Shown in pieces: positions 1 through 8,900 of a DNA stretch of 60,683 nucleotides; positions within the stretch are counted from its first letter, which is position 1; each line of letters begins with the position of its first letter. Made by a program: the position numbers and the translations under genes. Below the pieces are notes generated by a model, which ran no database searches, had not been told where the DNA came from, and saw only the letters and a program-made list of their open reading frames with translations. The DNA is from Gordonia polyisoprenivorans NBRC 16320 = JCM 10675 (GTDB taxonomy: Bacteria; Actinomycetota; Actinomycetes; Mycobacteriales; Mycobacteriaceae), in assembly GCF_000241325.1 (NCBI RefSeq), contig NZ_BAEI01000007.1:1-60683 (forward strand), written 5' to 3'.

Positions 1-20
1 TACATTGCACGTCGTGGACA

Positions 21-758
21 ATGGGGTTCATGGCCGACGACGACCTCCACTTCTATTTCGACCCGGTGTGCCCGTTTGCCTGGATGACCAGCAACTGGGT
101 GCGTCAAGTGCAAGCGCAACGGAACTATTCGGTCGACTGGCGGTTCATCTCTCTACGCCAACTCAACGCGCACATCGACTATGCGGCCCACTTCCCGCCG
201 GAGTACGAGGCCGGGCACACCGCGGGGCTGCGGCTGCTCCGAGTGTGCGCGAGTGTCCGACGGGAGCACGGGCGCGAGCTGATGAACCCGCTGTATCAGG
301 CGTTCGGCAGGCGGATCTTCGACGAACACACCGGCACCTACCTCGTCGACGGTCGTGATGTCCGGGGCACCGAGGAGTTCCTCCGGCCCGTCCTGACCGA
401 ACTCGGGCTTCCCGTACACCATGTCGAGGCCCTCGACGACACCTCACTCGACGCCGAGATCGAAGCCGAGACCGACGAGGCCCTCGCACTGACCGGCCGC
501 GACGTCGGCACCCCGATCATCCATGTCGAACCACCCACGGGCGTCGCCTTTTTCGGACCGGTCATCAGCCGCCTACCCGACGACGCCGACGCCCTCGAGT
601 TGTGGGATCACGTGGTCGGTCTCGCGCGATTCCCGGGCTTCGCCGAGCTCAAGCGCAGCCTCCGAGAAAAGCCACAGCTCAGGAGTTTCGGTGTCGACGT
701 CGACGCCGTCGGCGACCAAGAAGACTGGCACGGCGGGTCTCGGCGGACCAAGCATTGA
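21..758 (+). CDS. DsbA-family / mycothiol-nitroreductase-like protein, monothiol variant
   Basis: A 245-residue thioredoxin-fold DsbA-family protein. The N-terminus (FYFDPVCPFAW, about residues 11-21) matches the pattern of the mycothiol-dependent nitroreductase family typified by mycobacterial Rv2466c, followed by the helical insertion (around 60-180) and a cis-Pro region near TPIIHVEP. The family's active site is CPWC; here it is CPFA, so the nucleophilic Cys17 is kept and the resolving cysteine is Ala20. A monothiol enzyme could form a mixed disulfide with mycothiol but not an internal disulfide. The ATG at 30 is an alternative start; neither has a convincing ribosome-binding site and upstream context is cut by the window edge. 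Function by family; substrate unknown. Confidence 0.75.
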   Translation: MGFMADDDLHFYFDPVCPFAWMTSNWVRQVQAQRNYSVDWRFISLRQLNAHIDYAAHFPPEYEAGHTAGLRLLRVCASVRREHGRELMNPLYQAFGRRIFDEHTGTYLVDGRDVRGTEEFLRPVLTELGLPVHHVEALDDTSLDAEIEAETDEALALTGRDVGTPIIHVEPPTGVAFFGPVISRLPDDADALELWDHVVGLARFPGFAELKRSLREKPQLRSFGVDVDAVGDQEDWHGGSRRTKH

Positions 759-779
759 CGGCCTGGTTACTGTTTGCTC

Positions 780-1121
780 ATGACGACCGACTGGCGAGCA
801 GCCCGCGCCGATGAGGTGCGCACCCTGATCCTGCAGGCCGACCCCGACATCACCGAAGAGATCAAGTGGCGCAAACCGTCCAATCCCGATGGCGTACCAA
901 CGTTTTCGCTCGACGGACTGGTCTGCACCCTGGAGACCTACAAGGACAAGATCAAGGTCACCTTTGCGCAGGGGGCTTCACTGCCCGACCCGGGACAGGT
1001 CTTCAACGCAAGCCTGACCGCCGGCACCCGACGGGCCGTCGACCTCAAGAAGAACGATCAACTCGATGCCGATGCGTTTGTCGAGCTGATCCGCGCGGCG
1101 GTGGCGTTCAACCGGAAGTAG
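780..1121 (+). CDS. DUF1801 domain protein
   Basis: A 113-residue cytosolic protein with the DUF1801 (YdhG-like) fold signature: an N-terminal helix leading to EIKWRKPS, then FSLDGLVCTLETYKDKIKVTF and a C-terminal helical part ending in an Ala/Phe-rich helix. Members are small single-domain proteins without an established reaction. The ATG at 780 is preferred over the in-frame TTG at 774, which would only add two residues. It lies 21 bp downstream of the DsbA-like gene on the same strand and may be co-transcribed with it. Confidence 0.75.
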   Translation: MTTDWRAARADEVRTLILQADPDITEEIKWRKPSNPDGVPTFSLDGLVCTLETYKDKIKVTFAQGASLPDPGQVFNASLTAGTRRAVDLKKNDQLDADAFVELIRAAVAFNRK

Positions 1122-1155
1122 ATCGTCCCCACCCGTGTTCATCAGACCTTCCCAT

Positions 1156-1174
1156 GCAGGGTAGCCTTAGCTAA
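1156..1174 (-). promoter_or_regulatory. IdeR/DtxR-type iron box upstream of the antiporter gene
   Basis: The reverse strand reads TTAGCTAAGGCTACCCTGC, matching 14 of 19 positions of the IdeR consensus TTAGGTTAGGCTAACCTAA, with the TAGGCT-like core intact. It ends about 18 bp before the ATG at 1193, so a bound repressor would sit on the promoter. A stronger copy of the same type is found at 46588-46606 in front of an iron gene, which supports the reading here. Confidence 0.5.
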
Positions 1175-1192
1175 TCTGAGGGAAGGGTGGTC

Positions 1193-2494
1193 ATGATCGA
1201 GGCCGCAGCGACCCCGGTGCCGTTCATCGGTGCCGGCGCATTGATGACGATGCTGCTCGCGCTCACCGTGCTGCTGGCCTCGGCAATTGCGTTGGGCTGG
1301 CTCGCCCGGCGAATCGGCCTGCCCGCGGTGGTCGGCGAGATCCTCGCCGGCGTCATTCTGGGTCCGTCCATCCTCGGGCAGGCGTGGCCATGGCTGCAGC
1401 ACACCCTCTTTCCGACCGATGCCGCCCGGTTGAACCTGATCGACGCCATCGGTCAACTCGGAGTCATCCTGCTCGTCGGATTGGCCGGCGCCGAACTCGA
1501 CCTCGCATTCGTGCGGCGCCGCACCAGCGTGGTGACCTCGGTCGGGGTGTTCGCGTTCGTCGTTCCACTCGCCGCGGGCATCGGGGCCGGATTCCTCATC
1601 CCCGCGAGCATGCGCGCCGACGACGTCTCCCCCACGGTGCTGGCGTTGCTGCTCGGGACCGCACTGTCGGTCAGCGCCATCCCGGTCATAGCGAAGATCC
1701 TCACCGAGATGGGGTTGTTGCACCGCAACATCGGCCAGTTGATCCTCGCCGTCGGCAGCACCAACGACGCCGTCGCCTGGGTCCTGCTGTCGGTGACGTC
1801 ATCGATGGCGACCGTCGGGTTGCGCAGCGGCAACGTCGCGGCGGCGCTCATCGCAACAGTCGGCGCGATCGGGGTTGCGGTGTTCGTCCTCAAACCGCTC
1901 ATCCGGCCGCTGCTGGACAAGCTCGAGAACACCGAGGCGGCAACGGGATACCTCGTCCCGGTCTGCGCGACCCTCGTCATCGCATGTGCTGCCGTCACCC
2001 AGGCACTGAACCTCGAGGCGATCCTGGGTGCCTTCCTCGCCGGCGTGGTGATCGGTCCGCGCCGACCCGCCCTCATCGAGCCGCTGCGTCTGGTCACGAT
2101 GACGGTGCTCGCGCCGATCTTCCTGGCGACCGCAGGTCTGCGGGTGGACCTGCGCCTGCTGGGCGACCCAACGGTCGCTCTCACCGCGGCGGTACTGCTG
2201 GTACTCGCCGTCACGTCCAAATTCGCCGGTGCCTACATCGGCGCGCGTCTGGCGCGGCAAACCCGTTGGGAATCGGTGGCATTGGGATCGGGACTGAACA
2301 CCCGAGGTGCCGTGGAGATCGTCATCGCGATGACCGGATTGCGCATCGGGGTGTTCTCGGCCAGCGTCTACACGGTGATCGTGCTGATCGCCATCGTCAC
2401 GTCCGTGATGGCACCGCCGATGCTCAAATACGCGATGTCCCGGATCACCAGCACCGAAGAAGAACACGTCCGTGAGGCGCTGCGGAGTGCGTGA
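1193..2494 (+). CDS. Cation:proton antiporter, CPA2 family
   Basis: About 433 residues with 12-13 hydrophobic segments and no cytosolic TrkA-N domain. The first third carries the Na+/H+ exchanger signature (LPAVVGEILAGVILGPS) and the later LNTRGAVEIVIA segment contains the conserved RG-x-EI motif of the CPA2 core. It should exchange Na+ or K+ for H+ at the cytoplasmic membrane. The start was set at ATG 1193 because GGAAGGG ends 5 nt before it; the GTG at 1187 overlaps that site. Just upstream is an IdeR-like box, so iron-dependent expression is possible. Cation specificity is not readable from sequence. Confidence 0.85.
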   Translation: MIEAAATPVPFIGAGALMTMLLALTVLLASAIALGWLARRIGLPAVVGEILAGVILGPSILGQAWPWLQHTLFPTDAARLNLIDAIGQLGVILLVGLAGAELDLAFVRRRTSVVTSVGVFAFVVPLAAGIGAGFLIPASMRADDVSPTVLALLLGTALSVSAIPVIAKILTEMGLLHRNIGQLILAVGSTNDAVAWVLLSVTSSMATVGLRSGNVAAALIATVGAIGVAVFVLKPLIRPLLDKLENTEAATGYLVPVCATLVIACAAVTQALNLEAILGAFLAGVVIGPRRPALIEPLRLVTMTVLAPIFLATAGLRVDLRLLGDPTVALTAAVLLVLAVTSKFAGAYIGARLARQTRWESVALGSGLNTRGAVEIVIAMTGLRIGVFSASVYTVIVLIAIVTSVMAPPMLKYAMSRITSTEEEHVREALRSA

Positions 2495-2588
2495 GTGCCG
2501 AGTGAGTCTCGTGGAGTCGTTCGCAGTGCGTAAAACGGGCCGGTATACCGATGTCGTTCGGGGGGTAGGCGGACAGGATGCGGCAATC

Positions 2589-3221
2589 TCAGCAAGTCGA
2601 CGCGTGTTCTGCCACCTGCGTGCCCTCACCGGCGTCCACCATCGGCTGTAGCCGCACAGGCAGATGCGGGCGCATCCATTCGATGACCGGGTCAACCACC
2701 ATCGGCGCCGCGAGGACCGACGCCAGGGCGACACCGACCGAGGCCAGGACATCGGTGCGCCAATGCGCACCCAGATAGAGGCGTGACGCGCCGACGGCAG
2801 CGGTCACAAGCGTGGCCGCAGCGATTGCCGCAATCCGCGCGCCACCGGCCGCAGTCGCGGCCACCGCAGCCGCAAAGACCAACGCGCAAATGCCCGTGAC
2901 GTGGCCCGACGGAAACGACATCGTCAGCTCGGGCGCCCCCACCTGATAAATCGCCGACGGCCGCAGCCGATCCACGCCGAGCTTCAGCGCCTCGGCCACC
3001 GCACCGGCGAGCATCACCGCCCCGAGAATGCGAGCTCCACGCTCCAGGCACCGGTCTCGGCGGATCAGACCGAAGGCACTGATCACCGTGGCGATCGCCA
3101 CCCAGATCGGTGCGAATACGGTGCTCAACGCCGACGCCGAGCGCGTCGCCCATGACGTCCGGTGATCGAGTACCCATCGCAGTGTCGAGCTGTCGACGCC
3201 GGCGGCAGGATAATGCTGCAC
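2589..3221 (-). CDS. PAP2-family membrane phosphatase (5' end apparently frameshifted)
   Basis: A membrane phosphatase of the PAP2 superfamily acting on lipid or isoprenoid phosphates outside the membrane. All three catalytic blocks are present: K80-x6-RP, PSGH at 104-107, and SR-x5-H-x3-D at 146-157. The open frame only allows a GTG start at 3221, which omits the first membrane helix. In another frame, from ATG 3297, a typical Met-rich helix is encoded; removing one base of the six-G run (3233-3238 on the plus strand) fuses it smoothly, giving ...VVGLGVSIAVQHYPAAG... A TTCAG box and -10-like hexamer precede ATG 3297 by exactly the spacing seen at other promoters here, supporting 3297 as the true start. 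Confidence 0.8.
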   Translation of the reverse strand: MQHYPAAGVDSSTLRWVLDHRTSWATRSASALSTVFAPIWVAIATVISAFGLIRRDRCLERGARILGAVMLAGAVAEALKLGVDRLRPSAIYQVGAPELTMSFPSGHVTGICALVFAAAVAATAAGGARIAAIAAATLVTAAVGASRLYLGAHWRTDVLASVGVALASVLAAPMVVDPVIEWMRPHLPVRLQPMVDAGEGTQVAEHASTC

Positions 3222-3320
3222 GGCGATCGATACCCCCCAGGCCCACTACCAGGACCATCAGGCCCAGAGCCACCATCATCCGCACGCGACCACTCATGCC
3301 GCCACCGTGCCTGGCTATCG

Positions 3321-3336
3321 CTGAGGAATCGCTGAA
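3321..3336 (-). promoter_or_regulatory. TTCAG direct-repeat box (site A), PAP2 promoter
   Basis: On the minus strand: TTCAG, six bases (CGATTC), CTCAG; then 11 nt, a -10-like CACGGT, 6 nt and ATG 3297. The first 12 bases are identical to site D at 19621. One of five similar boxes in the first 24 kb. Confidence 0.55.
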
Positions 3337-3466
3337 AGGCGATCGACAACCTCCCGTCCGACAACCCCACGTCGTGGCCGGCCGCATCCGAAAGTTGTTG
3401 CGCAGCAAGCCACCGGGATCACGTGACCGGTGGGCGGCGCCGACTGCGGCTCGTCGGCAGACAACA

Positions 3467-4612
3467 CTACCGTCGCAGAACGCCATCGACGATGACGGCG
3501 ACGGCAGCGATCGATGCCAATCCGGCCGGTCCGAACGACCAATGGGCTGATGCCACCAGGGCTCCCACCGCAACGCCGACCTGCGCAGCCGCGCCGAGTT
3601 GTGCCGCACGGCCCATCGACAATGCCCCGGCTGTATCCATGCTTCGTGAATTCATCAGCGGGAAGACCACGCCGACGCCGAGACCAAGCGGAATGGTTGC
3701 GAGCAAGAGCCATTGAGTCGAACCGAGGACGCCGGCCCACCAGGTGATCGCCGCCCCGCCGATGGCCAGTGCCGTCGCCCCGATGGCGGGCACTGCGCCG
3801 CCGGCACGATCAGACGATCTCGCCACCATCAAGGTGCCGATCGCGGCGGCGGCGTTGAGCGGCAGCAAGCCCACACCTGTCATCGCCGCAGACCATCCCC
3901 GATCGGCCTGCAGCGTGAAACTCGCGGTGATCACCGCAGCCGTGAGCAGCGCGTTGGTGGCCACGACAGCTCCCATCGCCGCCGTCGTTGTCGGATCGAT
4001 ACCCACCCACGGCACCACATCGCCGACACCGCCCGGTTGTGCGGACCTGGCGCGGGCACAAAGCTTCCACCACAGAGCACAAACGGCCGCGGCGGCACCG
4101 ATCCCCCAGAAACACCAGCGCCACGACACATCCGCGATCGGTCCCACCACGAGCAGGGCTGCCAGAGCCCCCGAGCCCGACAACAGAGAGAACCCGGCGA
4201 AGGCGCGCATGCGGCGAGGGTCGGCGCGGGTTGCCGTGTGCAGCGCGGCCAGCACCCCGGTGGTCACCATCGCGGCCGAGAACCCCTGCGCTGCACGAGT
4301 CACGACGAGTTGCGCGGTCGTCACCGCACATCCGCCGACCACCGCACTCACGGCGAAGGACACCACGGTCGGCGCGAGTGTCCGCACCGGGGCCACCCGG
4401 CGGAGCAGGAGTCCGGCCACCGGAAGTCCACACACGAACGCGCAGGCGAACGGTGTGATGAGAACATGACGGGCCGAGGACCCCAGGGAGAGATCGCGTG
4501 CGATCACCGGAGCCACCAGCCCCACCGTGGTCTCGTCGACGACGATCACGAATTGGACACAGGCCAGGATCGAGACGGCGACGAGCAGGTCTGCCCTCCA
4601 GCGCCGCGCCAT
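3467..4612 (-). CDS. MFS transporter
   Basis: A 381-residue integral membrane protein with about twelve hydrophobic segments and a major-facilitator layout: an acidic DETTVGLVAPVIARDL stretch after helix 1 as in drug:H+ antiporters, a basic loop (LLRRVAPVRT) between helices 2 and 3, and a second half beginning around residue 215. It is likely a proton-coupled exporter; substrate unknown. The start was set at ATG 4612 because GGGAG lies 5 nt upstream (on the coding strand) and the protein then begins with MARRWRADLLVAVSI; the longer frame adds 37 residues without transporter character. Divergent from the mycolyltransferase-like gene. Confidence 0.8.
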   Translation of the reverse strand: MARRWRADLLVAVSILACVQFVIVVDETTVGLVAPVIARDLSLGSSARHVLITPFACAFVCGLPVAGLLLRRVAPVRTLAPTVVSFAVSAVVGGCAVTTAQLVVTRAAQGFSAAMVTTGVLAALHTATRADPRRMRAFAGFSLLSGSGALAALLVVGPIADVSWRWCFWGIGAAAAVCALWWKLCARARSAQPGGVGDVVPWVGIDPTTTAAMGAVVATNALLTAAVITASFTLQADRGWSAAMTGVGLLPLNAAAAIGTLMVARSSDRAGGAVPAIGATALAIGGAAITWWAGVLGSTQWLLLATIPLGLGVGVVFPLMNSRSMDTAGALSMGRAAQLGAAAQVGVAVGALVASAHWSFGPAGLASIAAVAVIVDGVLRR

Positions 4613-4770
4613 CGCTTCTCCCACCAAGTTGGGTCCGGTCGACACCGTCGACCGACACGTGTGCTTACTATGGCAGAACTCGCGGCAGCCGGACTCCGTC
4701 CACCAGCCCGGTGACCGGTCCACCTCGGTCGCCTCCTCCGGCTCAGTCGCCGACCGTAATGGAGCCCGTA

Positions 4771-5862
4771 ATGTCTTACGCTGCCCTCAAATCCGCCCTC
4801 ATGGCCACGGCCGTCGTCATGATCTGCGCTCTGGGCGCCTGCGCATTGACGGCCGCCGCAGGCGGTGCGACGGCCGACACGCTCACCGGTGTGCGGTATG
4901 CGCGGGCCACGGCAGGCCAACCGTTCCGCGAAACGGCCACGTCACCGAGAAACTCTGTGGTGTCGGTGTGGTCGGGGTCCATGGCCACCCAGATTCCGCT
5001 ACTGGTGCAGTCCCCAGCCGACGGAGACCCCGCGGCACCAGTGCTCTACCTGCTCAACGGTTCGACCGGGGGCGAGCAAGGCGACGACTGGACGCATGCC
5101 ACCGACGCGAACGCCTTCTTCGCGGGCAAGAACGTCTGGACGGTGACGCCGATAGGCGGGGCGGCGAGCTACTACGCCGACTGGCGACACGTCGATGGCG
5201 CCGCGAATTTTCGATTCGGTGTGACAAGTAGTCGCCCGCTGAGGTGGGAGACCTTCCTGACCTCCGAGCTGCCGAGGATATTCGAAACCAGACACGGAGG
5301 TCGGACCGGAGCCGCCCGCGCCCGTGCGATCGCGGGCATCTCTATGTCGGGCACCGCGGTCATTCGACTCGCCGAGAATCACCCCGGACTGTATCGGGCG
5401 GTCGGTTCGTATTCGGGCTGCGCCGACACCGCGTCGCCGGCCGGCAACGCGATCGCACGTTCCGTCGCCCTCCTGCCCGGAGGCGCCGATGCGTCCAACA
5501 TGTACGGACCCCCTGGGGACCCGGAATGGGCCGCGCAGGACCCAGTGATCAACGCCTACAAGCTGGCCCGAGGCACGCCTGCGCTGTGGATCAGCGCCGC
5601 ATCGGGACTGCCCGGACCCCATGACACACCGAACGACCGCCGGATCGCGGGCAACGTCGGCGCCTTGGCCGACCAGATAGCGATCGGCGGAATCGACGAG
5701 GCCGCCTCACGCGCATGCACCGCAACACTTGTCCGCCGACTCGGTGAACTCAAGATCGCCGCGCACGTCCGTTTTCCCGGCACGGGCACGCATTCCTGGG
5801 GCTACTGGCAGGATCAACTGCACCAATCCTGGCCCGTGTTCGCTCGCGCACTGGGCATCTGA
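4771..5862 (+). CDS. Antigen-85-like mycolyltransferase / secreted esterase
   Basis: A 363-residue exported alpha/beta-hydrolase of the esterase D / antigen 85 family. It has a signal peptide (charged start, hydrophobic 11-30, small-residue cleavage region near 34-36), the strand VLYLLNGSTGG forming the oxyanion side, the nucleophile elbow GISMSG with Ser191, and a C-terminal catalytic His at about 341 in THSWGYW. In mycolic-acid bacteria such enzymes move mycolates between trehalose mycolates or onto arabinogalactan in the cell envelope. ATG 4771 is preferred because GGAG stands 6 nt before it; ATG 4759 is the alternative. It is clearly in the family, but which acceptor it uses is not visible. 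Confidence 0.85.
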   Translation: MSYAALKSALMATAVVMICALGACALTAAAGGATADTLTGVRYARATAGQPFRETATSPRNSVVSVWSGSMATQIPLLVQSPADGDPAAPVLYLLNGSTGGEQGDDWTHATDANAFFAGKNVWTVTPIGGAASYYADWRHVDGAANFRFGVTSSRPLRWETFLTSELPRIFETRHGGRTGAARARAIAGISMSGTAVIRLAENHPGLYRAVGSYSGCADTASPAGNAIARSVALLPGGADASNMYGPPGDPEWAAQDPVINAYKLARGTPALWISAASGLPGPHDTPNDRRIAGNVGALADQIAIGGIDEAASRACTATLVRRLGELKIAAHVRFPGTGTHSWGYWQDQLHQSWPVFARALGI

Positions 5863-5890
5863 CCACTCGGACCCGCCCCCGTCCTGCATT

Positions 5891-5906
5891 TTCAGGTCTC
5901 TTTCAA
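5891..5906 (+). promoter_or_regulatory. TTCAG direct-repeat box (site B), NRPS promoter
   Basis: TTCAG, six bases, TTCAA, then 11 nt and a good actinobacterial -10 hexamer TAGGCT at 5918-5923. A start point near 5930 would leave about 60 nt of leader before the NRPS start at 5992, unlike the nearly leaderless arrangement at sites A, C, D and E. Confidence 0.5.
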
Positions 5907-5991
5907 CTCACCGGCCGTAGGCTGTCGACGACGCTGTGCGAATACTGGGAGGGCATCTGTACGAATCAGCGAAAGCGGCTCGCGAAAGAGC

Positions 5992-8900
5992 ATGCGGGCA
6001 ATGACCATTACCCGGCGGGCTCTGTGGCTCGCACAGTTGTTGCGACCGCACACCTCTCACGTCATCGCATTCGGCATCGACCTCGACGGACCGCTCGACC
6101 TACCCCGTCTGCGCTCTTCGGTCGACTCCGTTCTCGCCCACATCGGCTGGGCCGGCGTCCACATCCCGGCGCATCTGTCACCCGCCGATCCGTCGTGCAT
6201 CGATCCCCTGCGGCAGGCCGAAACACCTGTGCCGTCGATGGTGGTCGAGGATCTCCGGGATCACTCGCACCCCGATGACGAGAGCCGCAGACGAGCCGAG
6301 CACTTCATTGATTGCGCCGATGCCCGTGACCTCAGCTCGCCGTTGTGGGCCAGTCGGCTACACATCCTGGCATCCGATCGGCACCGCTGGATCCTTCGTG
6401 TGCACCACGTCCTGACCGATGGCGCCGGTGCACAACGCCTCATGCGCCACATCGGCGAGGTGTACGCCGGATCTGCACAACCGGGCGACCTTTCGGTACC
6501 GACGACCGACGAGCTCATGGCAATCGATCACCGGTACCGCAACTCGCCACGTTTCACCGCCGATGCCATGTATTTCGAGAAGGCCCTCGAGCACCACAGT
6601 CCCAGTCTGCTGTGCGCCACTCCCACCGGGCCCACCTCCGACGTGGTTCGGGTCACGCGTCGGCTCGGCGTCGCACGGTCGCCGGAGACACCGGAGATCC
6701 TGGCCGCCTTCGCGTGTCTGTGCGCCCGGTTGCTCGACACACCCGACGTCGGCTTCTCATTGCCGGTGGCCGCCCGCACCACCTTCGTGCGGCGACGCGC
6801 TCTGGCGCCGTTGTCGACCGTTGTGCCACTGACTCTGCCGGGGATCGGCGACTGCGCCGCAACCGACGCCCGCAACCGCATGACCACCACAGTCGTCCGG
6901 ACACTGCGTCACCAATTGCACCACCGCGAGGACATCCTGCGACACCGCGAGGACCTCACCGACTTCGGCGCAGTGGCGAACATCCTGCCGGCTTTCGAAC
7001 CACCGGCGGGGACGGGGCTCTCCTGGACGGTGGAGGTGATGCGGACCGGCCCGGTCAGTGACGTGGCGATGACGCTTCATCCCGACGCCACCGACGGCTT
7101 GCGGGCGCTCACCTGGGAGGCGCCGGCGGCGGCGTTCGACACCACGCGACTATCTGCACTGGCCGCTCGCTTCGACGGGTTTCTCGGCTCATTCCTCCAC
7201 GAACTCGACACCCAGACGCCGATGGCACCGGAGGCGATCTTCATCGGCGACGAATGGGCCAGGTTTCGCCATCGATCGGGGCCACCCGCGCCGGAATTCA
7301 CGCCCACCGCAGCTCTTCTCGACGAGGTGTGCCGGTCCGATCCGAACGCGCCGGCACTGATCGAACCACAGCACGACGCCGACCCGAGGGTCCTGAGCTG
7401 GTCGGACCTGCGTGCCGCGGCCGACCGCGGAGCGCAACTTCTCCTCGATGCCGGCGTCGCACCGGGCGATCGGGTTGCGGTGTGTCTCGAGCGTTCGGCG
7501 TCTTCGGTGATCGCATTCTGGTCGGTGATCCGCGCCGGCGCCGTGTGGGTGCCGGTGGGCGATGCGTTCTCCCCCGACACCAGAACCAACGACATCATCA
7601 CGCGCGCAGGGGTATCGGCGATCATCGGCGCTCCCGGCGTCATCGGTGACGGGTCGAGGTCGCCCGCCGCAGACCTCCGATGGCTCGACCTCTCCGTCGC
7701 CGAGACGGCCGACGTCACCGAATCGAGCTGTCCCGAAAGACTTCCCGGCCTCGACCGCGGACCCGACGACCGTGCCTACATTTTGTTCACCTCGGGTTCG
7801 ACCGGGATACCCAAGGGCGTGGACATGCCACACCGCGGTCTCCCGGCGCTGGTTGCCGAGATCAGGAATTCGTATGCGCTGAAGCGTGACTCGCGGATGC
7901 TTCACGCCTCGGCACCCACTTTCGACACCGGACTGGTCGAAGTGTTGTCCGCGGCGGCGACCGGCGCGGCCCTCGTCGTCGCCCCGACGGGGATTCGGGG
8001 CGGGGACGCGATGACGCGATTGATACGCCGGTACCACCTCACCCACATCATCGTCACCCCATCGGTACTCGACACGCTGGACCCGGCGATCGCCGATCAA
8101 CTCGACCAGGTGGTTCTCGGCGGCGAGCCGGTACCAGCGCATCTCGTCGACCGGTGGGGCACTCTGGTGCCCCTGCGAAACGCCTATGGACCCACCGAAA
8201 CCCGCTGCAGCATCAACTTTTCCGCGAGACTGCGTGGGCAAGCAGCGGTGACGGTCGGCCCGCCGATGACCGGGGTGACCGAGGCCGTCCTCGATCGACT
8301 CGGACGCCCTCAGCCGCCGGGGGCATGGGGAATCCTGCATTGTTCCGGGCCGCAGGTGGCCAACGGCTATCTCGACGCACCCGACCTCACCGCGACCGTG
8401 TTTCGGCCGAGCACCATCTCCGACGACGACGTCATGTACTGCACAGGAGATATCGCCAGTTGGACCGCCGACGGCGAGATTCGTCTCCGGGGTCGGCGCG
8501 ATGGTCAGGTGAAGCTTCGCGGGTTGCGCATCGAACTCGGCGAGATCGACGCGGTGCTCGGCAGGCACGACACTGTTGCACGGTGTGCCACGCAACTGCG
8601 AACACTGGCGTCCGGGCGGCCCGCATTGGTCACCTATGTCGTTGCCGCCGAGGGAACCTTGGTCGACCCCGCCGAGCTACGACGCGCGGTCGGCGCAGTG
8701 TTGCCGGCGTACATGGTGCCCTCGGTGTTCGTCGACATTGACGAGTTGCCGCACACCGCCAACGACAAACTCGACATCGCGGCGTTGGCGGCCATTCCGC
8801 TACCCACTCGTCGAGGCAGATCGGCACTCGATGCCAGGGAGGCCGCTCTGATCTCCGCGGTCTCCGAAGCACTCGGGGTCGAGTCGGCGGATCCCGATGC

